Source: a virus. From it: a DNA stretch of 28,720 nucleotides. Position numbers and translations under genes: made by a program. A model generated the notes under the pieces. The model did no database searches and was not told the origin of the DNA. It was given only the letters and a program-made list of their open reading frames with translations. Shown here piece after piece: positions 1 through 8,146 of the stretch (positions are counted from its first letter, which is position 1; every line of letters starts with the position of its first letter). The stretch lies in IMG/VR virus record IMGVR_UViG_3300030380_002596, positions 1 through 28,720 of that record; one strand, given 5' to 3'.

Positions 1-1503
1 CCTCACCGAAGCAATCGCTCCAGCGGCACCTATCATTATAAGTGTGGTAAGAATCTGTCCCAAGATGGGCTGTAGTGCATTAACTATTTTGTTCCCTGAC
101 TCGATAACAGCAGTAAGAGTTGCCTCCTGCTTGTGAAACGTCTTCTCTAGTGAGACCTGTATCTTACTTGTCATGGTGGTGAATTTTGCTATATTTTGAC
201 TATCTGTTTTTTCTTCCCCTGGTTTTTGGAACTGTTCTAGCCCAATCGTATCACCAAGAAGTCGTCTTGCTGACTCTACGTCTGTTCCGAGAATTGACGC
301 AATCATCTGTTGCTGACGGCGCCCCATTGTATCGATGTTTTTGCCCTGCATAGCAAACTCTTGACGAAGAAGTTGGATCCTCTCCTCTGAACTCGCTTTC
401 ATTAGTTCGACTGAGTTTAACTGTAGCCCTAGCTGCGCATTAAGGCGTCCAGCGACGTTTGCAGAACTCTCGAATGTGTCAAAAAGCTCGGTCATGTCAA
501 AAGCTTGCTTAACGGTCATACCAAGCTGCCTAGCTTGAACAGCTAATTTCTCGAATACTTGGATACCCCTAGAGCCAAAGCGAGATAGTTCTGGCGCAAG
601 CTCAATAAGGTCTTTCTGAATTTCAGCTATAGGTCTAGCAATGCTGTCTGACAAATTTAGCAAGCCATCGCCTGCGCTCAGCGCCTGCTCAGTAGTCAAA
701 TTAAAGGCATAACCAAGTTTATCAAACATTGTAGCAGTTGAGCCAGCATCAGCCCCAAGTCTAAAGTATAACTTACTAAGACTCTGCACTGAAGATTGCT
801 GTTTATCTGATAAAGCAAGGAATTTAGTCATACCAGTACTTAAACTGGAAAGGACCTGAGTGTTTTCTTCTAAACTTAGATAAAGTCCATCATTGGCATT
901 CATCATATCGTTTAAATTATCAGTTAAAGAGTTTACCTGCCCAGTTGCCTTCCTGAGAGATACTCTTTGTGAGTCTAGTTGGTGCATGTATGCTGCACCT
1001 GCACTCATCAAACCCTTGAGGGAAAATAGATTAGATACCTGTGTGCCAGCAAGTGTATCCATGCCCGCAGCGACTTCGCCAAGGATTTTCTTTCTCTTTT
1101 TATAGATCTCGTTTGACTTTTCTAGAGCTTCCTTTTCAGCCTTAAGTTTCTTTTCGTGCTCTTCGATTACTTTATTGTTTTTCTCAACAGCTTTTGCTTG
1201 TTCCTCAAGCTTCTTAGTATGCTCAAAAATTGCTTTATCATTATCGTCAAGCGCATCTTTCGCCTTCTCGACCGCATCTGTATATTTTGTGAGATCCTTA
1301 ATCCCCGCCTTTCGAGCTAAATCCAGCTTCTTTTCTGCTTGTATAACTTCTTTAATTTTATTCGCTTCATCACCCATCGCCTCGATGAGCTTCTCAGTTT
1401 CTCTCCGACTCTCTTGAACTTTATCTGCGTTCTCCTTGTGGAGTTTATTCAGGCGCTCATACTCGTCAGCAAGCTGTTTTACTTTTTGCTCGTTATCAGC
1501 CAT
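1..1503 (-). CDS. Tail tape measure protein, N-terminal part (cut by window edge)
   Basis: An open frame runs from an ATG at 1503 to the left edge without a stop, giving 501 residues of a longer protein. Roughly the first 140 residues are charged and heptad-rich, predicting a long coiled coil. The rest is helical, with many small residues, and the visible end (about residues 480-500) turns hydrophobic with Gly and Ala. Tape measure proteins set tail length and fill the tail tube before DNA ejection, and they usually follow the tube gene and its chaperone genes, as here. No family motif is diagnostic in this part, so the call rests on position, composition and size. A large internal tail or baseplate protein is the alternative. 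Confidence 0.6.
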   Translation of the reverse strand, partial: MADNEQKVKQLADEYERLNKLHKENADKVQESRRETEKLIEAMGDEANKIKEVIQAEKKLDLARKAGIKDLTKYTDAVEKAKDALDDNDKAIFEHTKKLEEQAKAVEKNNKVIEEHEKKLKAEKEALEKSNEIYKKRKKILGEVAAGMDTLAGTQVSNLFSLKGLMSAGAAYMHQLDSQRVSLRKATGQVNSLTDNLNDMMNANDGLYLSLEENTQVLSSLSTGMTKFLALSDKQQSSVQSLSKLYFRLGADAGSTATMFDKLGYAFNLTTEQALSAGDGLLNLSDSIARPIAEIQKDLIELAPELSRFGSRGIQVFEKLAVQARQLGMTVKQAFDMTELFDTFESSANVAGRLNAQLGLQLNSVELMKASSEERIQLLRQEFAMQGKNIDTMGRRQQQMIASILGTDVESARRLLGDTIGLEQFQKPGEEKTDSQNIAKFTTMTSKIQVSLEKTFHKQEATLTAVIESGNKIVNALQPILGQILTTLIMIGAAGAIASVR

Positions 1504-1512
1504 CTATAGACC

Positions 1513-1845
1513 TCAATTACGAATGGGCCAGTTAATACCAGCTTCCCTTTCAAATCTTTTAATTGCAACATCAAGCTTAGATTTTTGCTTATAAGTCATA
1601 GGATCATCAAGTCCATATTTCTTGATGTAATCCATGTATCTTTTTTCATTAACGAGAGTGTCTGTAAATCTCTCTACTTCTATTCTGTTCCCTCGAACAC
1701 GAACAGGGATTCTGCGACCCTTATACATCTTAGATAAGAGGTACTGAATCCAGGCAGCAAAGACATTTAGAATATTCTCATTGAGTTGCTGCTCCTCACG
1801 GAGAGCAGTCAAATCTAGAACCTCATTTTCAAAATCAATATTCAT
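1513..1845 (-). CDS. Unknown 110-aa protein upstream of the tape measure gene
   Basis: A compact mixed-charge protein with no signal peptide, membrane segment or cysteine pair. The N-terminus is acidic and followed by a hydrophobic helix with the stretch VFAAWIQYLLSKMY; the C-terminal half is basic with a likely helix ending in NWPIRN. I do not recognise the family. It is the first gene after one of the repeated ACTATTTAT promoter-like motifs, and its stop lies 9 bases before the tape measure start, so the two are probably co-expressed late. A tail assembly role is inferred from position only. Confidence 0.75.
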   Translation of the reverse strand: MNIDFENEVLDLTALREEQQLNENILNVFAAWIQYLLSKMYKGRRIPVRVRGNRIEVERFTDTLVNEKRYMDYIKKYGLDDPMTYKQKSKLDVAIKRFEREAGINWPIRN

Positions 1846-1873
1846 ATAGACAAACCTCGCATACGTCTGCCTA

Positions 1874-1882
1874 ATAAATAGT
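1874..1882 (-). promoter_or_regulatory. Putative late promoter motif ACTATTTAT, copy 1
   Basis: The minus strand reads AACTATTTATTA in the gap before the 110-aa gene, with the motif edge 29 bases from its start codon. It matches four other intergenic copies exactly over nine bases. An AT-rich T4-type late promoter function is inferred. Confidence 0.6.
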
Positions 1883-1897
1883 TGTTAAATATATTTA

Positions 1898-2170
1898 TCA
1901 CGGTGTATAAGTCCTACCTCGACCTGATGGACTCGCACTCTTATTTGCTTCTTCGATTTCTGACTTCTTTTGTTCTGCTAGTCTATTTAAAAACCAACCT
2001 CTTACACTAACTGGTAAATTATAGCTCTCAAAGAAGCTCCAGCCGCCGTGATATTTTAAACTAAATATTTGTTCGTATACTGATTCGATGTAGTCATCAC
2101 TTAGGCCAAAAAAAGTCCACGCCGAGCGGGACCTCCATATCCGCTTCATAGCCACAATTAGAACAGTCAA
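1898..2170 (-). CDS. Downstream frame of hub assembly gene, probably expressed by frameshift (gpT-like segment)
   Basis: This open frame overlaps the end of the preceding gene by 74 bases. Its possible starts are a TTG at 2170 and an ATG at 2149; neither has a convincing Shine-Dalgarno sequence, and both lie inside the zinc-ribbon coding region of the other gene. Protein-like sequence begins at the overlap, with GLSDDYIESVYEQIFSLKYH followed by GGWSFFESYNLPVSVRGWFL. The frame is +1 (equivalently -2) relative to the upstream gene, and the two frames meet at a run of seven T. I infer that it is translated as an extension of about 69 residues on the upstream protein, giving a product of about 353 residues, as in G/GT tail chaperones. 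An independent short protein is the alternative. Confidence 0.6.
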   Translation of the reverse strand: MTVLIVAMKRIWRSRSAWTFFGLSDDYIESVYEQIFSLKYHGGWSFFESYNLPVSVRGWFLNRLAEQKKSEIEEANKSASPSGRGRTYTP

Positions 2171-2960
2171 AGTTTTGCGTAAGGTCTATATTTGGAACTA
2201 CTTTTGAGTAAATTGTTCTTAAATGCCTAGCATCACGAGCCGGCATAGCTTGTATAAAAGACTCAATTGTAAAGGGGTTAGTATCTCCATTAACTGAGAC
2301 AATATAGCTCCTGAAAGAGTCTGTTGCTGTAGCAGACTGCATCTTTTTCTTTGATTTTCTTTCTGCCTCTTTCATAACAGCTAGTTCATCAGCGCCTGTC
2401 ATAAGGCGGCATACAACATCCACATTTGACATGGGTAGATTAATATGGATCCTACCACTATCATCAACCACAACCTGGTAATCCTGTGCTTCTTCTGCAT
2501 AATTGTTTATTGGTGGTTCAGAAATGTCAAAAGAGTATTCTACTGTCTCTCCGCAATTTGGGCATGCAACAGTTGTGTCATATTCTGGTCCGTATCCTGT
2601 TCTTCTGGCTGCTACAAGAAGTGCGTTTTTATCTCCAATTAACAGGTCATTAACCCTAATAGTTTTATCAACAATAATGTTCTGAAGCATCCTATCTAAG
2701 GCTACGCCTTGCTTAAGGAGAGATTTAGAGGTTAAAATGTCCTCTTCTTTGGCTGTCATAAACCTTATTTCTACGTTAACTCTACCATGAACTGGGTGTC
2801 CAGGTGGATAAAACTTTCCTTCACTTGGCAACTCCACAAATTCTGTGGGGACTGACCAACTAAACCCTGGGGATGTTGTCTGTGTAGCAGCCTGGGCTGT
2901 CACATCATCATCAATAACTAGATCATCCTCTAGCCCAAGGCGGTTTTGGTTTCTACTCAT
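2097..2960 (-). CDS. T4 gp26/gp51-like baseplate hub assembly (tail chaperone-like) protein
   Basis: A 287-residue protein resembling the T4-type baseplate hub assembly family found next to tube genes in T4-like phages. After an acidic linker comes SVPTEFVELPSEGKFYPPGH, then a helical segment around residues 70-110 (TAKEEDILTSKSLLKQG). Two CxxC knuckles, ACPNCGE in the middle and DCSNCGY near the C-terminus, probably bind one zinc ion. It lies between the tube gene and the tape measure gene, the position of tail assembly chaperones in other contractile and long-tailed phages. A GAAAGG ribosome site precedes the ATG. The frame ends at FFWPK, just after a T7 run where a shift would add another segment. 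Confidence 0.75.
   Translation of the reverse strand: MSRNQNRLGLEDDLVIDDDVTAQAATQTTSPGFSWSVPTEFVELPSEGKFYPPGHPVHGRVNVEIRFMTAKEEDILTSKSLLKQGVALDRMLQNIIVDKTIRVNDLLIGDKNALLVAARRTGYGPEYDTTVACPNCGETVEYSFDISEPPINNYAEEAQDYQVVVDDSGRIHINLPMSNVDVVCRLMTGADELAVMKEAERKSKKKMQSATATDSFRSYIVSVNGDTNPFTIESFIQAMPARDARHLRTIYSKVVPNIDLTQNFDCSNCGYEADMEVPLGVDFFWPK
2108..2114 (-). other. Candidate programmed frameshift site (T7 run)
   Basis: On the coding strand the codons GAC TTT TTT TGG CCT AAG TGA end the hub assembly gene. A +1 or -2 slip on the seven T gives TTT GGC CTA AGT GAT and enters the downstream open frame with no intervening stop. A -1 slip would meet TAA almost at once. The site lies nine bases before the zero-frame stop codon, a usual arrangement for tail-gene frameshifts. 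Confidence 0.5.
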
Positions 2961-3014
2961 ATTTTATAACCTTTCTTTCTGTATTTTACTACAGGAAAAC
3001 ACTATTGTTAAAGA

Positions 3015-3605
3015 CTAGAGTCCTCGTACAGATGCTGGGGAGTTGTTACTGCCACCCTCACCGTTAGGACCGCCGCTACGCTTCAATATAGCCCAGTCAT
3101 AAGTGATTGTACAAGAAACTTCTACCATATCATCCGAATCATATGATAGTGTGCCACCAAAATCAATGTTTGTGATTATTGGATTTACTAGTTCCCATTT
3201 CTCAATTTCAAGACCGTCAGCGTCGATTTGCCTGAGGACTACATTTCCAATTGTGTTTGTGAAATCCTTCTTGCTTAAACTTGCTCTGGCAATAGAATCG
3301 GTATCAGGATACTTATAGCCCGCATTACCAAGAATATCAAGGAAAGCAAAAGACAAGTCTGGGTTAACAGGATCCACCAAGGTGACTGTAATAGGTTGCC
3401 AAGTTACACGACCTGGGAAATTGAATGTGTGATCAATATACTGGTGAGGAATAGTAGAAACCTCTACTACAGGCTTGGTAGCTGTCTTGACAGCCCAGAC
3501 TGGAATATCACCAGGATTGTTACCGTTTCTAGAAGTAAAACTTAACTCAAACCGAAATTGACGTTTTGGCTCTGCGTTTGCTTGACCCCAAAATAGACTT
3601 GCCAT
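3015..3605 (-). CDS. 19: Tail tube protein gp19
   Basis: A 196-residue protein matching T4-type tail tube subunits in length (T4 gp19 is about 163 aa) and in features: an aromatic N-terminus with RQFRFELSF, the segment VWAVKTATKPVVEVS, and a later stretch FPGRVTWQPITVTLVDP typical of the beta-sandwich that stacks into tube hexamers. The C-terminus is a Gly/Ser/Asn-rich tail. It sits directly after the sheath gene, as in T4. A GAGGAG ribosome site precedes the ATG, and an ACTATTTAT motif lies 21 bases upstream of the start. Tube subunits form the inner channel of the contractile tail and serve as substrate for sheath assembly. Confidence 0.9.
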   Translation of the reverse strand: MASLFWGQANAEPKRQFRFELSFTSRNGNNPGDIPVWAVKTATKPVVEVSTIPHQYIDHTFNFPGRVTWQPITVTLVDPVNPDLSFAFLDILGNAGYKYPDTDSIARASLSKKDFTNTIGNVVLRQIDADGLEIEKWELVNPIITNIDFGGTLSYDSDDMVEVSCTITYDWAILKRSGGPNGEGGSNNSPASVRGL

Positions 3606-3625
3606 TGTTTATTTAGCTCCTCGTA

Positions 3626-3634
3626 ATAAATAGT
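3626..3634 (-). promoter_or_regulatory. Putative late promoter motif ACTATTTAT, copy 2
   Basis: The minus strand reads AACTATTTATTA between sheath and tube genes, 21 bases before the tube start. It is identical in its core to the other four copies. Confidence 0.6.
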
Positions 3635-3645
3635 TACTCAGCGAA

Positions 3646-6600
3646 TTAATCCTCAAAGGATGCTCCACTGTTTGTAATTATGAAGTCGATTGCGAAGAAT
3701 TCTACAGCACGGGTAGGCTTCACAAACAACTTAGCATAAATGATGTTGCGATCAATAAGATCTGGTGTTGTTGTTGACTCGTCCAAAATCAATCTGAAGT
3801 CATCAATACCGAACTGAGCCTTAACGTCCCTCAAGACTGGCTCGGCTTGACCCAAGAAACGATCCCATGTTGCCTGCGCATTTGGGGCGAAGAGCAACCT
3901 TGATGCGATGAAAGAAATTTCACGCTTCAGGAAGATCATCAAGCGGCGAACATTGATCCTATCAAGAGCACTTGCTGTCTGCTGTAGTGTCTTTTGACCG
4001 AAGATTACAATGCCCTCTGCTGGGAATTTAGCAATTGGGTTAATATTTGTCTCATACAACCTGTCACGATCGTCAGAAGTCAATTTACGAGACACGTCTA
4101 CGACTGGTACGCCAGCAGCACCCTCACTCAATCCACCACGGGTGAATCCTGCTGGGGCAAACCATGGCGCTTGAAGCCTGTCGGTGTTAGAAAGGACACC
4201 CAAGGCAGCAACTGATGGTGGTACCCATAAACTTTGGTTAGTATTATCATCCAAAATTCTTACCCATGGATAGTATGTCGCACCATAGCTGTTATTAATA
4301 CTACGGCGCTCTAGAGCACGAGCAGCAAGGTCTGGTTTGCTACTTTCGTTTCTTGCTTCTGAAGAACCTTTCGCTTCTGTATCTGGTACATACGCATTTG
4401 GAATATCAATAATTGCCAATGTGTCTGCACGGTCTTCGGCGGCCTCTAGTATAGAGTTTGTTACTGCCTCAACATGAATACCAGGCATGGTTATTGCATT
4501 CATTTGTACATCATCAGGGTCAGATACAATATTGATTGCTTTTCTTAGGGAGAAGAGTTCGTAAGATTTCTTCTCAGTGATGCCAGAAATTGCGTTCATC
4601 TTGCTATTTCTAAAAGGCTCTCTCTCTGTAATGTCTAATCCGTCAAAACCACCGTGCATAACAGTAGTAAATCTGTCAAGACCAGCGTTTAGAGAAGACG
4701 TGAAAGAACCTAAAGCACTAACACTTGTACCGCTTGCTCTATAGCCATCGTTTCCACCTTTGTATTGGTATCCAGCAGCATCAGATCCCGATACATTATC
4801 CAGGGAGAATGCCCAAGCAATCTCGTAAGGCTGAGTAGCTACATATGTAGTGGTTTCGCCAGCAACGTCTACCAGAGTATTAGAGGGATCATCATTAATA
4901 TCAGAAAGATCAAAAGACCTTGGTCTTAAACAGTCTGCAATCTGAGGATTGTAGAAAGTGTCTGTTGCGCTTCTGCCTGTCCAGGCTCCCCAGAAAGTAT
5001 TTCTTGTATTCTTTGGGCTGCCCCAGGTGTTTTTAGTTCTTAATGGAACGCTTGGGAACTGAATAGACCCACTGAAACTATTGGGATTATCGAGGCCGCT
5101 AAAGCCAAGGATGGCATCGCCAGATGTGCTATGCCCAGCGATACCATATTCAGTTTGGTCATCACCATCTAGCATTGTTTTTGTGGCACCACGGGCGGCT
5201 GCGACGGGTGTGGTTAGGTTCGAACTAAAACCTGAAGAGCCGCTGATAAGGGCTACATCACGATACTTAAGAGGACCAAAAACACCGAATGGTAGCCAGC
5301 GAGTCTCACCAGAGCCAGCCGCAACGTCCTCATTCACTACAACACGAATATAGTTAGACTGGTTTTCATACTCACCATATTCAACATTGCGTTGATCATT
5401 GGTATCATATACTTCATATTTATCGCCGATGCGTTTAGCAATATAATTTTCTGATGCTGGGTTGAGATTTAGATTATCATATCTTTCAATAATCTGCTGC
5501 CTGTTGTCAGTATCAGATATACTGCGCACTAAGACTGAGAAAGTACCATATGATTGATAGTCGCCTTCGGCGGCCTTAATATTAGAGATAGATATTTTTA
5601 CTTCTCTCTGCGCCCATTCGCCGGCGGTAAGAGCCTCTAGACGGAACAACTTCTGTTGGTTACGAGCACGATAACTCGCTGTGTTGGTGCTTAGATCTTG
5701 AGAAATAAACCAACCAGTTGTAGCCTTCTTGGCAGCACCGTTGAAATCGTTTTGCTGGGTGTTCTTATTGGCATCATTCTGAACCATTGGTAAGATCGCA
5801 GCATGGAATTTTGTTGCGTCTGTGCCCTGCAACAAGCCAATACTATCATCACCCTTAGTTTCTAAAGAGTATTCATATGTCTCACCTAACCAATATGTAC
5901 CACTTTGATAGAAGTTTCGTGTACTATCAGATGTGATATCTGGGTTTGTGATGGTTGGGTTTGTGTTCAAGACCTTTCGAATGAAGTTTCTTGAATTAGG
6001 ATTAAGGCTTACCTGGACTTTTTCGCTTGTTGATCCACTAAAGATAAGAGTAAACGTATCTTTTGATCCAACAACGTGCATCGTTGACCCGAAAGAGTTT
6101 GTTAGACCACGAGATGCAGCGGTAGAAGTACCAGATAAAAGAACTCGTCCAGATTCCATATAAATTTGTGCAGCAACAGCGCCGCTGACAATGACGCCCT
6201 CGTTGGCTAATGAGGATGATGGCCAAACGACCAAAGAGTAGACACCACCGCTATTATTAGCAGCGCCTGCGGCTCCCACATTAAACCCTGCCTTGCCACT
6301 GTCAAGAGTGGCTGTACTATCTTGGTCACCAAGAACACGAAGGAAAGTACAAGGAGAATTATTTCTCAACCAAGCCTTAGCAGCATATGCAGCGTAAGTT
6401 GGCGCAGTATTATTACCCTCACGCCAGACATCACCACCCTCGTTACCCGCTACAGGGTTTCCAAAAGTCTGAACGAAGTCGGAAAAAGACTCCAATCTTA
6501 CAGGTTTATTGGCGGGTCCCTTTCGAGAGCGACCAATAACAACTGGACCTACATCGGTTGGTGTTGCTGGAAGCTGTGAGCGGTCAATCTCATCAATGAA

Positions 6601-6648
6601 CACTCCAGGGGAAATGAACTTAAACTTTTTGGTGGAGTTGTCAGCCAT
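3646..6648 (-). CDS. 18: Tail sheath protein gp18 (long form)
   Basis: A 1000-residue tail sheath subunit. The N-terminus SPGVFIDEIDRSQLPATPTD is the usual sheath start, and the last 150 residues carry the conserved sheath C-terminal fold, with NVRRLMIFLKREISFIASRL and RDVKAQFGIDDFRLILDES. Sheath subunits polymerise around the tube and contract on infection. T4 gp18 has 659 residues, so about 340 extra residues lie in the middle, a region rich in Ser, Thr, Gly and Asn. Such insertions usually form surface-exposed domains on the sheath. A GAGGAG ribosome site precedes the ATG, and a promoter-like ACTATTTAT lies 68 bases upstream. The next gene is the tube gene, as expected. Confidence 0.93.
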   Translation of the reverse strand: MADNSTKKFKFISPGVFIDEIDRSQLPATPTDVGPVVIGRSRKGPANKPVRLESFSDFVQTFGNPVAGNEGGDVWREGNNTAPTYAAYAAKAWLRNNSPCTFLRVLGDQDSTATLDSGKAGFNVGAAGAANNSGGVYSLVVWPSSSLANEGVIVSGAVAAQIYMESGRVLLSGTSTAASRGLTNSFGSTMHVVGSKDTFTLIFSGSTSEKVQVSLNPNSRNFIRKVLNTNPTITNPDITSDSTRNFYQSGTYWLGETYEYSLETKGDDSIGLLQGTDATKFHAAILPMVQNDANKNTQQNDFNGAAKKATTGWFISQDLSTNTASYRARNQQKLFRLEALTAGEWAQREVKISISNIKAAEGDYQSYGTFSVLVRSISDTDNRQQIIERYDNLNLNPASENYIAKRIGDKYEVYDTNDQRNVEYGEYENQSNYIRVVVNEDVAAGSGETRWLPFGVFGPLKYRDVALISGSSGFSSNLTTPVAAARGATKTMLDGDDQTEYGIAGHSTSGDAILGFSGLDNPNSFSGSIQFPSVPLRTKNTWGSPKNTRNTFWGAWTGRSATDTFYNPQIADCLRPRSFDLSDINDDPSNTLVDVAGETTTYVATQPYEIAWAFSLDNVSGSDAAGYQYKGGNDGYRASGTSVSALGSFTSSLNAGLDRFTTVMHGGFDGLDITEREPFRNSKMNAISGITEKKSYELFSLRKAINIVSDPDDVQMNAITMPGIHVEAVTNSILEAAEDRADTLAIIDIPNAYVPDTEAKGSSEARNESSKPDLAARALERRSINNSYGATYYPWVRILDDNTNQSLWVPPSVAALGVLSNTDRLQAPWFAPAGFTRGGLSEGAAGVPVVDVSRKLTSDDRDRLYETNINPIAKFPAEGIVIFGQKTLQQTASALDRINVRRLMIFLKREISFIASRLLFAPNAQATWDRFLGQAEPVLRDVKAQFGIDDFRLILDESTTTPDLIDRNIIYAKLFVKPTRAVEFFAIDFIITNSGASFED

Positions 6649-6715
6649 CGAAATGTATTCTCCTCGGTTTTATGCGTATAGTATGGTATCTAACAATTTA
6701 CACTAAATACCAATA

Positions 6716-6724
6716 ATAAATAGT
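6716..6724 (-). promoter_or_regulatory. Putative late promoter motif ACTATTTAT, copy 3
   Basis: The minus strand reads TACTATTTATTA in the 103-base gap between gp15 and gp18, 68 bases before the sheath start codon. The core is identical to the other copies. Confidence 0.6.
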
Positions 6725-6751
6725 AGGGCACTGTTCCAAACGCCAGGTTGA

Positions 6752-7615
6752 TTATCTTCTGTATTTATCTTTTCTGCCCGCACGGAACTCAGGCTCGTCG
6801 TCAAGGACTACCCTTTCTCTGCCAATTGTAACCTCGGCGGCAGATTCACGCCTAATAACAGCAGGAACATCTTCATTTTTATCTGCTCCCAGAATGTACC
6901 CCAAAACAGTAATTGTCGTAGTAGACTTAAACATTCTCTCATCAGTATTCAGTCCTGCGTTATTGCTTTCATTTGCAAATGTTTCATCTCCAAAAGCCTC
7001 ATATACATTACCCTCATGCTCAATCTTGAAGGCTACTGGGGTTGAGAACCTGCCCATCATTGCAGCGATGATTTGGTTCATTTGCTGCTGAAACTCTGTA
7101 GCCATTTTGATTTCATAAGTAACCTCAACAAAGGTAGGCATTGGAACATACAACGTATCATACACTGTTTTTTCGTTATCAAAAGGAAATGTACTTTGTC
7201 CGTATTTTCTTTTTGCCGTTGCATTAGCACGATCTCTTGATTTTTCCTGATTAATCTGGCGAGCGATCGGAATAGCACCACCACGTTTATAAAAATCAAA
7301 GTATGGAGGAATATAAACGCCGTATTTACCCTTATTAGCAGGGTTGTTGAGCATTTGACCACGAACAATAGAGATAAGTGGGTATTCTAGTGTTCTACCA
7401 TTTTTGCGCAACCTAGGGTCATCTTTAAGCGAGTAAGCACGCTCAGGAGAAGCAAAGATAACTGGTACTTTGTGAAAGCCCTCATTAGTGTCGCAAAAGA
7501 TATTTAGATCATCATTTACAAAGTTAAAAAGCGCACGGTCGATGTCCTCTAGGGTAGAGGGTCGGAAGCCGTACCTTGCATCTAAATCTTGATTTAACTT
7601 CGTTCTTTTAGGCAT
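6752..7615 (-). CDS. 15: Tail completion and sheath stabiliser protein gp15
   Basis: A 287-residue protein close in length to T4 gp15 (272 aa), which caps the tail and binds the neck. Matching features are HKVPVIFASPERAY near residue 50 (T4 has a similar VPITYAS segment), the central PTFVEVTYEIKMATEFQQQM followed by NQIIAAMMGRF, and a C-terminal beta region with STTTITVLGYILG. The tail end is charged and probably disordered. It follows the gp14 gene after 11 bases and is followed by the sheath gene, the same relative order as in T4 except that gp16 and gp17 are missing between them. Confidence 0.8.
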   Translation of the reverse strand: MPKRTKLNQDLDARYGFRPSTLEDIDRALFNFVNDDLNIFCDTNEGFHKVPVIFASPERAYSLKDDPRLRKNGRTLEYPLISIVRGQMLNNPANKGKYGVYIPPYFDFYKRGGAIPIARQINQEKSRDRANATAKRKYGQSTFPFDNEKTVYDTLYVPMPTFVEVTYEIKMATEFQQQMNQIIAAMMGRFSTPVAFKIEHEGNVYEAFGDETFANESNNAGLNTDERMFKSTTTITVLGYILGADKNEDVPAVIRRESAAEVTIGRERVVLDDEPEFRAGRKDKYRR

Positions 7616-7626
7616 AGTCTGATTTC

Positions 7627-8142
7627 CTATAATTTCTTACCTGGGTTAAAGAGACCTTTTCGGGCTTGACGGCAAGTAGCCTGAACGCCCAAAGCTTGAC
7701 CATCAGCGAAGTCTGCATCTTGCCCGAACAAATATCTAGAGTCCTCAAAGACGTCTACTATCTCAAAATATTGGGCGTCATATTGAACGAAGTCACCTGG
7801 GCGTACAAATAAGTCTTGATCTTCGACTAAGCGTCGTTTGTGGAAATTTACAGTAATATTAAAAAGACTGTCAAAGCCATACTCATCCTGTGTCCTTGTT
7901 GACCCCTCATAACTTACTAAAGAATACACACGAATTGGAGGAAGGAATGTTTTTTCTATTGCCTCTCCATAAAGATCATTGTAGTTTGTAGTTTTTATAT
8001 CGAGCGGAAAATAAAGAACTTGTTGACCAACAACGTGCTCAATAACCTCATCATTGATCTGTTTTACAAAGTCTCTCTCTGCTTTGCCAACAAATAGCGG
8101 CGGTGGCGGAGTTACTGGTTGAGTCCATCTGTTTTGTGCCAT
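7627..8142 (-). CDS. 14: Neck protein gp14 (short form)
   Basis: A 171-residue head completion (neck) protein. The line-up with T4 gp14 is good: a hydrophobic segment VLYFPLDI, then DLYGEAIEKTF, VSYEGSTRTQDEYGFDSLFN, a beta strand, RPGDFVQYDAQYFEIVDVF and RYLFGQD. T4 gp14 has 256 residues; the part missing here is the C-terminal extension. With gp13 it closes the filled head and makes the attachment site for the tail. It lies four bases downstream of the gp13 gene, so the two are translated together. Confidence 0.83.
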   Translation of the reverse strand: MAQNRWTQPVTPPPPLFVGKAERDFVKQINDEVIEHVVGQQVLYFPLDIKTTNYNDLYGEAIEKTFLPPIRVYSLVSYEGSTRTQDEYGFDSLFNITVNFHKRRLVEDQDLFVRPGDFVQYDAQYFEIVDVFEDSRYLFGQDADFADGQALGVQATCRQARKGLFNPGKKL

Positions 8143-8146
8143 TTAT

